Shown here piece by piece: positions 9,476 to 17,518 of a stretch of 64,000 nucleotides of DNA. Location: contig JALHQN010000005.1 in NCBI GenBank assembly GCA_022841915.1, forward strand, positions 248,001 to 312,000, in the 5' to 3' direction. The number at the start of each line of letters is the position of its first letter. Within the stretch, counting starts at the first letter, position 1. A model generated the notes under the pieces. That model saw only the letters and a program-made list of their open reading frames with translations, was not told the origin of the DNA and did not search any database. This DNA is from Burkholderiales bacterium (lineage in GTDB: Bacteria > Pseudomonadota > Gammaproteobacteria > Burkholderiales > WYBJ01). The translations under genes and the position numbers were made by a program.

Positions 9476-9605
9476 CCTCCACAGCCGGGTGGCGAAGTCG
9501 AGTTTCCGACCTTCGCTTAGCGCGGCGTCAACCGGCATGGGGTGCGCTTCGTTATTGGGGCTGCCGCGTACCGGTAGTCCCGAGTGATTCGTTCAAGGAG
9601 CATCG

Positions 9606-10628
9606 ATGAGCACTAGAAGCGTCTCGGCATGGCGTTGGGTCGGGTGGGCGTGTGCTCTGTGGGCGGCGTTCGGCCTGGCCAGCGCGCAGCCGCAGCCTGG
9701 ATCGCAAGCTCCCAAGAGTGCCGCTGCGGCAGGGGCGGTTGCCGTTGTGCTCAATTCCGGCGAGGGGACGGTGAGCCTGATCGACAAGGTCACGCGCAAG
9801 GAAACGGCGCGGGTGCCGATCGGCAAGGAGCCGCACCATCTCATGACCACGCCGGACGGCCGCGAGTTGATCGTCGCCAATGCCGTCAGCAACGACCTCG
9901 TCTTCCTCGATCCGGTGACGGGCAAGGTGCTGCGGCGGCTGGATCGCATCTCCAATCCCTACCACATCGGATTTTCCCCTGATCGCCGCTGGTTCGTCAC
10001 GGCGTCCCTGCGCCTGAGCCAGACCGATATCTACGATGCCAATACCTTCAAGCTGGTCAAGCGCTTCAGGAATCCGAAGGCGCCCAGCCACATGGCCTTC
10101 AGCGCGGATTCCAGCCTGGTGTTCATCACCCTGCAGGACAGCAACGAAGTGGTCGCGATCGATCTTAACAAGCAGGAAATTGCCTGGAAGCTGCGGGTCG
10201 GGCCCACTCCCGCCGGCATCTGGATGACAGCGGACGACCGTCATCTGCTGGTCGGCATCATGGGCTCGGACGGCGCGGACGTGATCGATTGGCGCAAGCG
10301 AGCCGTCGTCGGCCGCATCAAGACCGGAGAGGGAGCGCACGCATTCCTGGGTATGGGCGATGGCCAGCGCGTGCTGATCACCAATCGGGTAGCCAACACC
10401 ATATCGGTGATCGATCAGACGAGCCTGAAGGTGCTCGAAACCTTCCCGGTGCCGGGCGGCCCCGACTGCATGGAACTCACCAGCGATGGCCGCGAACTGT
10501 GGGTCACGACGCGCTGGAACCGCACCGTCACGGTCGTCGACATGCAGACGAAGAAGATACTGTCGACGATTCCCGTGGGGCGTTCGCCGCACGGTCTCTT
10601 CTTTGCCAACCATGCGCCACGCCGCTAG
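9606..10628 (+). CDS. Secreted YVTN/YncE-type beta-propeller protein
   Basis: A 340-residue protein with a signal peptide (hydrophobic residues 10-27, cleavage near 'LASAQP'). The rest is built of about seven 40-residue blade repeats of the YVTN type, e.g. 'GTVSLIDKVTRKETARVPIG', 'NDLVFLDPVTGKVLRRL' and 'NTISVIDQTSLKVLETFPVP'. 'GAGG..ERE' quinoprotein motifs are absent, so this is probably a binding scaffold rather than a dehydrogenase. GGAG precedes the ATG. The gene overlaps the deacetylase gene by 17 bp and is the first gene of a three-gene cassette; the ligand is unknown. Confidence 0.85.
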   Translation: MSTRSVSAWRWVGWACALWAAFGLASAQPQPGSQAPKSAAAAGAVAVVLNSGEGTVSLIDKVTRKETARVPIGKEPHHLMTTPDGRELIVANAVSNDLVFLDPVTGKVLRRLDRISNPYHIGFSPDRRWFVTASLRLSQTDIYDANTFKLVKRFRNPKAPSHMAFSADSSLVFITLQDSNEVVAIDLNKQEIAWKLRVGPTPAGIWMTADDRHLLVGIMGSDGADVIDWRKRAVVGRIKTGEGAHAFLGMGDGQRVLITNRVANTISVIDQTSLKVLETFPVPGGPDCMELTSDGRELWVTTRWNRTVTVVDMQTKKILSTIPVGRSPHGLFFANHAPRR

Positions 10629-11346
10629 TGTTTTGCTCGGCTTGTTGCTCTGCATCGCGGCACCTCTGGGCGGCGCGGCAGCATGCAAAGGCACCGTCTA
10701 CCTGACCATCGACACCGGCAACATGGGGCCGGCAGAGGAGATCGCGGCCATTCTGCGCAAGCACGACGTGCGGGCGACGTTCTTTCTGGCCAACGAGCGC
10801 ACGCGTCGCGGTGACACCTCGCTCGACCCGGCCTGGGCACCTTACTGGCGAGCCCGTGTCGCCGAAGGGCATGCGTTCGGCAATCACACCTGGCGGCATT
10901 GGTATTTCCGGCGCGATGTCGGCGCCGACAAGGTGGCCTATGTGAGCACCTCGGGGGAGACCGAACTGCTCGACGAGGCGGGCTTCTGCGCCGAGATGCG
11001 CCGAGTGGAGGATAGCTTCCAGTCCATGACGGGCCAGCGGCTCGCGCCGATCTGGCGGGCGCCGGGCGGCCGCACCACCCCGCGAGCACTGGCGTTCGCG
11101 AAGTCCTGCGGCTACCCCCGGCACGTGCATTGGGCCCAGGCAGGCTTCCTCGGCGACGAGCTGCCCTCGGAGAAGTACCCGAACGACCGGCTGCTCGCAA
11201 GTTCGCTTGCCCACATACGTTCGGGCGACATCCTGATGATGCACCTGGGCATCTGGTCTCGACGCGATCCGTACTGGCCCATGCTCGATCCCTTGCTGGC
11301 AGGCCTCAAGGCGCGCGGTTTCTGCTTCTCGACCATCACCTCGTAA
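10612..11346 (+). CDS. Polysaccharide deacetylase-family (NodB-like) exported protein with altered motif 1
   Basis: Start chosen at the ATG at 10612 because a signal peptide follows at once (about residues 5-24); the open frame continues upstream but lies inside the preceding gene. The 244-residue product has the NodB fold. Motif 1 is 'LTIDTGN' (D34-T35) instead of TFDD, so the second Asp, normally a metal ligand, is Thr. Motif 2 'NHTWRH' (H92, H96), motif 3 'RAPGG' (R149) and the motif 5 His (H211) are present. It may deacetylate or hydrolyse a cell-envelope glycan, or use a modified metal site. It overlaps the propeller gene and is 2 bp from the next gene. Confidence 0.82.
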   Translation: MRHAASVLLGLLLCIAAPLGGAAACKGTVYLTIDTGNMGPAEEIAAILRKHDVRATFFLANERTRRGDTSLDPAWAPYWRARVAEGHAFGNHTWRHWYFRRDVGADKVAYVSTSGETELLDEAGFCAEMRRVEDSFQSMTGQRLAPIWRAPGGRTTPRALAFAKSCGYPRHVHWAQAGFLGDELPSEKYPNDRLLASSLAHIRSGDILMMHLGIWSRRDPYWPMLDPLLAGLKARGFCFSTITS

Positions 11347-11348
11347 GC

Positions 11349-12290
11349 ATGGACACTCTGATCCAGATCTACACGGCGACACATGGCTGGCTGTTCGAAT
11401 CGCTGGTGCTGCCCGCGCTGTATGCGCTCGGTTTCATGGACTTCGCGGAGCTTGCGTTCGATGCCACCGAGATCTTCATTCTCGGAGTCGTGCAACTTGT
11501 ACTGATCTACGTCCTGCTGCGGCCCTTGGAGGCCTGGTTTCCGGCCGAGCACTGGGCCGATCGGAAATCCGTGCGCACCGATGTTCTCTACACCATGCTG
11601 CATCGTCTAGGCATCGTGCCGATCGGCATCTACGCGCTGCTCACGCCGGTGGTGGATGGTGCGGAAGCGCAATTGCGTCTGCTCGGCTACATTCCTTACG
11701 GGCTGGAAGAGTTGCTGCCTTGGCTGGTTGCCTCGCCGATCGCAGCTTTCCTGGCTTACCTCGTGGTTCTGGATTTCGCCGACTACTGGCGTCATCGCCT
11801 GCAGCACCGGTGGGGGGTGTGGTGGGCTTTGCACAGCCTGCATCACAGCCAGCGGCAGATGTCCCTGTGGACCGACGACCGCAATCACCTTCTGGACGAT
11901 GTCATCGGCGGGTTGTGGTTCTCGGCGGTGGCTTTCGTGATCGGCCTCGGGCCGGCGGAGTTCGTGGCGGCAATGCTCACCATACGCTTCGTCGAGAGCT
12001 TGTCGCATGCCAATGTGCGCTTGAGCTTCGGTCGCATCGGCGATCGGCTGCTCGTCAGCCCGCGGTTTCACCGCACCCATCACGGTGTCGGTATCGGACA
12101 CGAAGGTGCCCGATACGGCTGCAATTTCGCAACCTTGTTCCCGTTCTGGGACATGCTGTTCGGGACGGCCAACTTCGCTTATCGCGGCACGGCGACCGGG
12201 ATTTCCGATCAGCTGCAAGGCCGGGACTACGGCGAGTCGTTCCTCTCCCAGCAGTGGCTGGGTTTGAAGCGATTGGCTGGCCGGGCGTGA
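11349..12290 (+). CDS. Sterol desaturase / fatty acid hydroxylase family membrane protein
   Basis: Start set at the ATG at 11349, 2 bp after the deacetylase stop; 313 residues. Several hydrophobic segments surround the di-iron histidine clusters of the fatty-acid-hydroxylase superfamily: 'HRLQH' and 'HSLHHS' in the middle and 'HRTHH' near residue 240. The enzyme probably hydroxylates or desaturates a membrane lipid at the inner membrane. Its tight linkage with a secreted propeller and a deacetylase suggests envelope lipid or glycolipid modification, which is inference. Convergent with the small ORF at 12329-12502. Confidence 0.87.
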   Translation: MDTLIQIYTATHGWLFESLVLPALYALGFMDFAELAFDATEIFILGVVQLVLIYVLLRPLEAWFPAEHWADRKSVRTDVLYTMLHRLGIVPIGIYALLTPVVDGAEAQLRLLGYIPYGLEELLPWLVASPIAAFLAYLVVLDFADYWRHRLQHRWGVWWALHSLHHSQRQMSLWTDDRNHLLDDVIGGLWFSAVAFVIGLGPAEFVAAMLTIRFVESLSHANVRLSFGRIGDRLLVSPRFHRTHHGVGIGHEGARYGCNFATLFPFWDMLFGTANFAYRGTATGISDQLQGRDYGESFLSQQWLGLKRLAGRA

Positions 12291-12328
12291 CCGCGACGGC
12301 TGGTCGGTCGTCTGGCGCAGGCGAGGGC

Positions 12329-12502
12329 TCAGTCCAAGCTTGAGGCGTTGAAGCCGTCGTCCGTGGCGCTCAGGCCACCGAGGTCTTGTGCGTCGAGTTC
12401 CCATGCCTCGATCTCGTCTTCGGCGACCACGAAATCGTTCGCGTTGGGTTGGAAGAAACCGTTGTCGAAGTCGTCGTCGCGGCGATGGGTCGGTGCACGC
12501 AT
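12329..12502 (-). CDS. Small acidic protein, 57 residues, unknown
   Basis: An ATG-started frame of 57 codons, too short for typical ORF cut-offs. It is preceded by a strong ribosome binding site (GAAGGAGAAG, ending about 4 bases before the ATG). The product begins MRAPTHRRDDDFDNGFF and is rich in Asp, Glu, Phe and Asn ('NANDFVVAEDEIEAWELDAQ'), with no signal peptide or membrane segment. I recognise no family. It lies between two plus-strand genes and is divergent from the malonyl-CoA decarboxylase gene. The strong RBS and non-random composition argue for a real gene. Confidence 0.6.
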   Translation of the reverse strand: MRAPTHRRDDDFDNGFFQPNANDFVVAEDEIEAWELDAQDLGGLSATDDGFNASSLD

Positions 12503-12672
12503 GGGTCTTCTCCTTCGTTCAGTGTCCGGGTGGCAGGTGAGTGCTGTCAGAGGGATGTCATCATTCGCTATGCTGCGGCCCGAATGCTGACGTATGCTCT
12601 GCGAGTCGAGTGCGATGCGGTCATGCGCACCGCAACAACACCTTCAGCCTAACAAAGCAGACCGGAGTGTCC

Positions 12673-12768
12673 ATGGTCGAAACAGCTGCGGGACTAGCCC
12701 GCATATCCGAAGTTGCGCGAGTCCCGGCAGCCTCGCTGGACTGCGTGTCGAGACGGGCGCGAGCATGA
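12673..12768 (+). CDS. Possible upstream ORF (31 codons) coupled to malonyl-CoA decarboxylase
   Basis: A short frame MVETAAGLARISEVARV... has GGAG seven bases before its ATG, and its TGA overlaps the decarboxylase start in an ATGA arrangement. This could be a leader that couples translation to the downstream gene. The decarboxylase itself has only GGGCG upstream. No attenuator-like codon run is visible, and the frame may be chance. Confidence 0.3.
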   Translation: MVETAAGLARISEVARVPAASLDCVSRRARA

Positions 12769-14231
12769 CGGACAGTACGGTCTCCCGAGCAGGGAGAGAG
12801 CGTGCCCCCGCATCCGCGGCAGATAACGGTACTGCCGCGCGTGGCGACAATTTCGTGACTCGCAATCTGAAGCGACTGCGGCGTACCTGGCAACGCATCG
12901 CGGGCGTGACGGCAACTGCCGAGACACCTCGAGGCGGCTTGTCGGCGCGCCAGCTCAAGGAGCTCGAAGGTCAGATGCATGCGTGCGTGGCCCAGGCAGG
13001 CGGCGAGGTTTCCGCGCGCCTGCAGGCGGCGTCGCTGGGGCAAACCTACCTCGGTCTGGATCCCAACGGCCGCCGCCAGTTCCTGGAGTTGATGGCGGGC
13101 TTTGGTCCCGATCAGCGCGTATTGGACGCGGCGGCGCGCGGCTTCCTGGAAGCAGGCGATGATGCTGGGCGCTTCGAACAAGAGCGCGCCATCCGTGAGG
13201 CGGTACGCGCGCCGCGCGTTCGAATACTCACCCAGTTCACGGGCCTGCCTGACGGCGTGAAATTTCTGGTCGACATGCACGCCGACCTGCTCGAGGTGGC
13301 CCGCGACCGTCCGCAGCTCGACGTGCTGAAGCGGGAGCTTTCTTCCTTGCTGGCGCTATGGTTCGATGTCGGTTTTCTCGAACTGCAGCGCATCACCTGG
13401 GATTCGCCGGCGTCGTTGCTGGAGCGACTCATCGCCTATGAGGCGGTGCACGAGATACGATCCTGGGACGACCTGCGCAATCGGCTCGACTCGGACCGGC
13501 GCTGCTATGCGTTCTTTCATCCGCGCATGCCGCGGGAGCCGCTTATCTTCGTCGAGATTGCGCTGACCCGCGGATTGGCCGGCAGCATCCAGGATCTGCT
13601 CGACGAAACCCAACCGGCAGCCGATCTGCGCAAGGCCGATACGGCGATCTTTTATTCCATATCGAGCACGCAGAAAGGGCTGCGGGGCATCAGCTTCGGC
13701 AACTTCCTCATCAAGCGCGTCGTGGATGAGCTCAAGCGCGATTTTCCCGCGCTACGCCATTTTGCAACCTTGTCGCCCATTCCTGGTTTCGTGCGCTGGT
13801 TGCAGTCCGACGCGGGAAAGGCGGCTACCCTCGCCACAACGACCCAGGCAAAGCTCAAGAAGCTCGGCATGGAGGCTGGCGATGCCCAGGCGCTGTGGCA
13901 AGCCCTCGAGGGGCGCGACTGGCGGGCCGATGCCAAGCTGAGCACTGCGCTCGAAGAAGCGCTGATCGCTGCCTGTGCGTACTATCTGGCGGAGGCGCGG
14001 CAGGGCTTGCGCCCGGTGGATCCCGTGGCCCGTTTTCACCTCGACAACGGCGCCCGAATCGAAAAGCTCAACTGGCTCGCCGATACATCGCCCAAGGGGT
14101 TCAAGCAGTCGGCAGGCATCATGGTGAACTATCTGTATGATCTCGCTGAGATCGAGAACAATCACGAAACCTACAGGTTACATGGCAAGGTCGTGGTGTC
14201 CAGCGAGGTTCGCCGCCTGTTGCGCCGCTGA
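12765..14231 (+). CDS. Malonyl-CoA decarboxylase
   Basis: Start placed at the ATG at 12765; the open frame upstream lacks family similarity. The 488-residue product has an N-terminal helical domain and the C-terminal acyltransferase-like catalytic domain. 'YSISSTQKGLRGISFGNFL' contains the catalytic-Ser region, 'FATLSPIPGF' follows, and 'FHLDNGARIEKLNWLADTSP' carries the catalytic His. It converts malonyl-CoA to acetyl-CoA and CO2. There is no malonyl-CoA synthetase (matB) or matC neighbour, so its metabolic partner lies elsewhere. The nearby CoA-transferases could supply malonyl-CoA, which is speculative. Confidence 0.93.
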   Translation: MTDSTVSRAGRERAPASAADNGTAARGDNFVTRNLKRLRRTWQRIAGVTATAETPRGGLSARQLKELEGQMHACVAQAGGEVSARLQAASLGQTYLGLDPNGRRQFLELMAGFGPDQRVLDAAARGFLEAGDDAGRFEQERAIREAVRAPRVRILTQFTGLPDGVKFLVDMHADLLEVARDRPQLDVLKRELSSLLALWFDVGFLELQRITWDSPASLLERLIAYEAVHEIRSWDDLRNRLDSDRRCYAFFHPRMPREPLIFVEIALTRGLAGSIQDLLDETQPAADLRKADTAIFYSISSTQKGLRGISFGNFLIKRVVDELKRDFPALRHFATLSPIPGFVRWLQSDAGKAATLATTTQAKLKKLGMEAGDAQALWQALEGRDWRADAKLSTALEEALIAACAYYLAEARQGLRPVDPVARFHLDNGARIEKLNWLADTSPKGFKQSAGIMVNYLYDLAEIENNHETYRLHGKVVVSSEVRRLLRR

Positions 14232-14308
14232 ACGAGGCATCGCTCGCGCATGAGGGCGGGCGCGGCCCCCCCCGAGTTGGCAAGCAGGCATCGAGGCCCC
14301 GGTGCGAG

Positions 14309-15274
14309 TCACTCGAACAGGTCCGGGCGGGTGTCGATGCGCTGGGCTCGAAAGACCGCGCCTACCGCTTCGGTGGCTCGAAAGCGAAAGATGCCGGTCA
14401 TGCGATCGCCCTCGATGCGGGCCGTGACACTGCCTTCTCTATAGGGGGAGGGCGCTCCGTCGAGCGTCATGGAGATGTTGTCCGCGTGCAGCGCGGCCCG
14501 AGCGAATCGCCGATAGCCGTGGTCGGAGAGCAGCGCGCCCTCGATCGCCTGGAACTGTTGTGCGATGCTGAACACGAACTCCTGCTTCAGGCTGCCATCG
14601 CCGATGGACGCGCGCCAGCGTCCGGCGGCGGTCGCCGGCACGATCCAAAGCATGACGACGCTCTCGCCGCCCCGGCCATAATTCTTCTCCGGCACATCGA
14701 GGCGCTCGATCGCGTCGGGGCGCCAGGTGCCCAGTGGAAAATCGTGGGAAACGACGCGGGCGCCCGGCCGCATCGTCGCCAGTATCCGTGGCATGAGACG
14801 TTCGTTGAACTCCGGCGACAGATACAGCGTCAGGACACTTGCCGCGCTGAGGTCGACGGCGAAGATGTCCGCTTGTCGGAACTCCGTTCGCTGGGTGAGG
14901 CCCAGGCGCTCGGCCTCGCGTCGACTGGCCGCCACCAAGTCCGCGCGTACTTCGATGCCCTGTGCATGAGCGCCTCGGCGGGCAGCTTCGAGCACGATTC
15001 GGCCATCGCCGGACCCGAGATCGATCAGGGAGTCGGTGCTGCGCAGCTTGGCCAACGACAACATGCGGTCGATGACCCGGGGCGGGGTGCCCACGGAGGG
15101 TGGCGTCGGGTCTTCCTGAGCCGCAACAGGTGCACTCAGGGAAGCAAGCAGCGCGAGCAGTCCCGTCAGTGCGCGCGGGAAACGTGCGCGATTGCCGCCG
15201 GGGCCTATCGGGACTATCCGGTCAGGTCTGGTCAAAGGGCCGATGCTCCGGCGTTGCGTACGACCCGGGCCCAT
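14309..15274 (-). CDS. SAM-dependent methyltransferase-like protein with N-terminal signal-like segment
   Basis: A class I methyltransferase domain is evident: 'LIDLGSGDGRIVLEAARRGA' (motif I) and 'ADIFAVDLSAASVLTLYLSP' (motif IV region). Before it is an Arg-rich stretch, then a hydrophobic segment ending 'SLSAPVAAQED' that looks like a cleavable signal peptide. A C-terminal beta-rich region of about 100 residues follows. The ATG at 15274 overlaps the preceding Bug gene by 43 bp; a TTG at 15235 next to that gene's stop is an alternative start. It is the second gene after the Bug gene on the minus strand. The substrate is unknown. Confidence 0.72.
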   Translation of the reverse strand: MGPGRTQRRSIGPLTRPDRIVPIGPGGNRARFPRALTGLLALLASLSAPVAAQEDPTPPSVGTPPRVIDRMLSLAKLRSTDSLIDLGSGDGRIVLEAARRGAHAQGIEVRADLVAASRREAERLGLTQRTEFRQADIFAVDLSAASVLTLYLSPEFNERLMPRILATMRPGARVVSHDFPLGTWRPDAIERLDVPEKNYGRGGESVVMLWIVPATAAGRWRASIGDGSLKQEFVFSIAQQFQAIEGALLSDHGYRRFARAALHADNISMTLDGAPSPYREGSVTARIEGDRMTGIFRFRATEAVGAVFRAQRIDTRPDLFE

Positions 15275-16260
15275 TTCGTCATTTCGGATTTCACGTAAGC
15301 GGCGAATTGCGCGGGTGTCGTAGGGGCCGGGTCCAGCCCTTGGTTGAAGAGATACTGCTGGATGTCGGGCATGCGAAGGATCTTCACTACTTCGGTGTTC
15401 AGCTTGTCGATGATCGGGGTGGGTGTTGCGGCGGGCGCCAGCAATCCGTACCAGTTGTTCGCATCGAAGCCCTTGAGACCCTGTTCCGCGATCGTCGGTA
15501 TGTCGGGCAGCATGCCTGCCCGATTGAGTGTCGTGACGCCCAGAGGTCTGATCTTGCCGCTGCGGATGTGAGGTATCGCCGTGGCCGCGGTCGCGAACAC
15601 CGCGTGTATCTGTCCCGCCAGCAGGTCGACCATGACCGGGCCGCCTCCCTTGTAGGGAACATGCACCATCTTCACGCCGCCGAGGCTGGAGAAGAGTTCA
15701 CCCGCGAGATGGCCCGCCCCGCCGATGCCCGACGACCCGTACGTGAACTTTCCCGGACTGGCCTTGGCCAGTGCCAGCAACTCCTGGACGCTGTTCGCCG
15801 GGACGCCCGGATGCACGACCAGGACATTGGTGGAGTTGACTGTCTGGGTGATGGGAGCGAAGTCGCGCACCGGGTCGAAGGGCAGGTTGCCGTAGAGCGT
15901 CGGATTGATCGCGAGCGCTGCGATCGTCCCCATTAGCAGGGTGTAGCCGTCGGCGGCGGACTTGGCGACGATCGCTGTGGCGACATTGCCCGCGGCGCCC
16001 GGGCGGTTGTCGATGACGACGGGCTGCCCGAACGCAGATGCCAATCTCTGCGCGATGACGCGCGCCGTGGTGTCCGTTCCGCCGCCGGGCGCGAATCCGA
16101 CCAGGAGTCGGATCGGTCGCTCGGGGTAGCGAGCGATCTCATCGCTTGCATGCGCTGCCGGTGCTCGAGCGCTGAGCAAAGAGAGCAAAAGCAGGGCCGC
16201 AAGACTGCAAGAGCGCGGCATGTGCATCGAGAGGCGGCGAGAAGTCGGGGGCAAAGGCAT
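15232..16260 (-). CDS. Bug-family periplasmic solute-binding protein (tripartite tricarboxylate type)
   Basis: Start set at the ATG at 16260, which gives a signal peptide (hydrophobic core 'SLAALLLLSLLSARAPAAHA') at the right distance; the open frame goes on upstream. The product is a TctC/Bug binding protein: 'YPERPIRLLVGFAPGGGTDTTAR', 'VVIDNRPGAAGN' and 'MVHVPYKGGGP' are family hallmarks. It should bind a small carboxylate in the periplasm. No tctA/tctB membrane genes are near, as is common for the many orphan Bug proteins of betaproteobacteria. Confidence 0.9.
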   Translation of the reverse strand: MPLPPTSRRLSMHMPRSCSLAALLLLSLLSARAPAAHASDEIARYPERPIRLLVGFAPGGGTDTTARVIAQRLASAFGQPVVIDNRPGAAGNVATAIVAKSAADGYTLLMGTIAALAINPTLYGNLPFDPVRDFAPITQTVNSTNVLVVHPGVPANSVQELLALAKASPGKFTYGSSGIGGAGHLAGELFSSLGGVKMVHVPYKGGGPVMVDLLAGQIHAVFATAATAIPHIRSGKIRPLGVTTLNRAGMLPDIPTIAEQGLKGFDANNWYGLLAPAATPTPIIDKLNTEVVKILRMPDIQQYLFNQGLDPAPTTPAQFAAYVKSEMTKWARVVRNAGASAL

Positions 16261-16465
16261 GGGGTCTGTTCTCCTTGGGGTTCCCGCGCAAGGCTTCTCC
16301 CGAAACAAGGGGCGATCTCGCGCGCGATCCGATGCGCTCAATGCGGGCGCCGGCCCATCGATGACATAAGCATCGTCAGTCCAGGGCCGGTATGCTCGCC
16401 CGAAGAGAATCGCCGCAAGTGTACCGCGTCGACTGACGGCATACGAGGGCCCAGAGCGCGGGGAT

Positions 16466-17311
16466 TCAGCGTGGCGGAGAGGATTTGGTCGTCGATGCGG
16501 AGGAGCGGCGCGACGTCAAGAGCCGGTTTTCGACACTCAGCACGCCCGGAACGGCGCTGGCTGTCTGCGCGACTTGCCAGCTGTCGCTAACGGACGACAC
16601 TGAGCCGGCGAGCACCACATTTCCGTTATCCGCTGCGACGGTGATTTTCAACCGTGCTGTTTCGGATCTCTGACACAGCGCCCCGCGCACGTGCGCCTCC
16701 AGACTCAGGTTCGCGAGGCAAGAGCGCGATGCGTCGGTTTCGAGAAACTCGGCAGCTCGGGCCAGTCTCAACACCTGGTCGACGCACGCGGCAGTGCTGA
16801 TCCGGTCGGTGTTGAGAACAAGATCGTAATGCTCGGCCTCGCGCCAGCGGATGCCGAAATGACGCTTCGTGATGGCGTCGTGCGCCTCGTCCGAGACACG
16901 CAGTTCGTGCAGCACGTACTCTTCGTCGTCGCTGCCCAGGCTTTGCTTGACGCGCGCGCATCGCGTCGCGAGGGATGCGCAGACGCGGACACCAATCGCG
17001 TGCGGCACGGGGGCGAGCAACTGGGCCGCGCCCCAACTGAGGAAGATGGCGCCCTGCGCACGGGCGGCGAGGGCGAACGTCTCCGCCGCCGTGTAGATGG
17101 TGAGGCTGGTCTGATCGGCGGTCAGTCGTTCGAACAAGCTGGCGCGACCTTCGAGCAGTTTGATGACATGGCTCTTGCGAAGCCGCATCTTGTCGGCGAC
17201 GTGGTCGATGATTTCATGATTGATCACCGGGCATCCCAGCGCCTCGCCGAGGGCGGCAGCGACTCGCTCACCGTGCGATCCAATCTCTCGTGCGATTGCT
17301 ACGAGAGGCAT
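16466..17311 (-). CDS. Cytidylate-kinase-like protein fused to a C-terminal BON domain
   Basis: Residues 1-190 resemble the cytidylate-kinase-like family: 'IAREIGSHGERVAAALGEAL' at the start parallels the degenerate P-loop 'SREIGSGG' of that family, and 'CARVKQSLGSDDEE' follows. Residues 202-267 match a BON domain: 'ITVAADNGNVVLAGSVSS' and 'AVPGVLSVENRLLT'. BON domains usually occur in secreted or membrane-associated proteins, but here there is no signal peptide. The third Gly of the GSGG loop is His. Kinase activity is uncertain and the substrate unknown. The gene stands alone upstream of the Bug gene. Confidence 0.72.
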   Translation of the reverse strand: MPLVAIAREIGSHGERVAAALGEALGCPVINHEIIDHVADKMRLRKSHVIKLLEGRASLFERLTADQTSLTIYTAAETFALAARAQGAIFLSWGAAQLLAPVPHAIGVRVCASLATRCARVKQSLGSDDEEYVLHELRVSDEAHDAITKRHFGIRWREAEHYDLVLNTDRISTAACVDQVLRLARAAEFLETDASRSCLANLSLEAHVRGALCQRSETARLKITVAADNGNVVLAGSVSSVSDSWQVAQTASAVPGVLSVENRLLTSRRSSASTTKSSPPR

Positions 17312-17518
17312 AGTGCGCCTCGTGCTGGCTGACGGTCGGCCGTATTCATGACATTCCCTTGCACGGCCCGATTCGTATGAGCCATCGAGGAATATACCCG
17401 GAACGGCAGGCCGACGGCAGAGCGCGGCAAGCGAAGCCGAGTGGCGGGTAACCGCTGTGGACCATGCCTAGTGCCGTCCGTGAACCCAACCGCCCGCTGC
17501 GCCTGGAGGCTCGCCCTA

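Noticed and set aside
7724-9538. A 604-codon minus-strand frame opposite gabD
   Set aside because: No family similarity; it mirrors the GabD coding bias and is a shadow.
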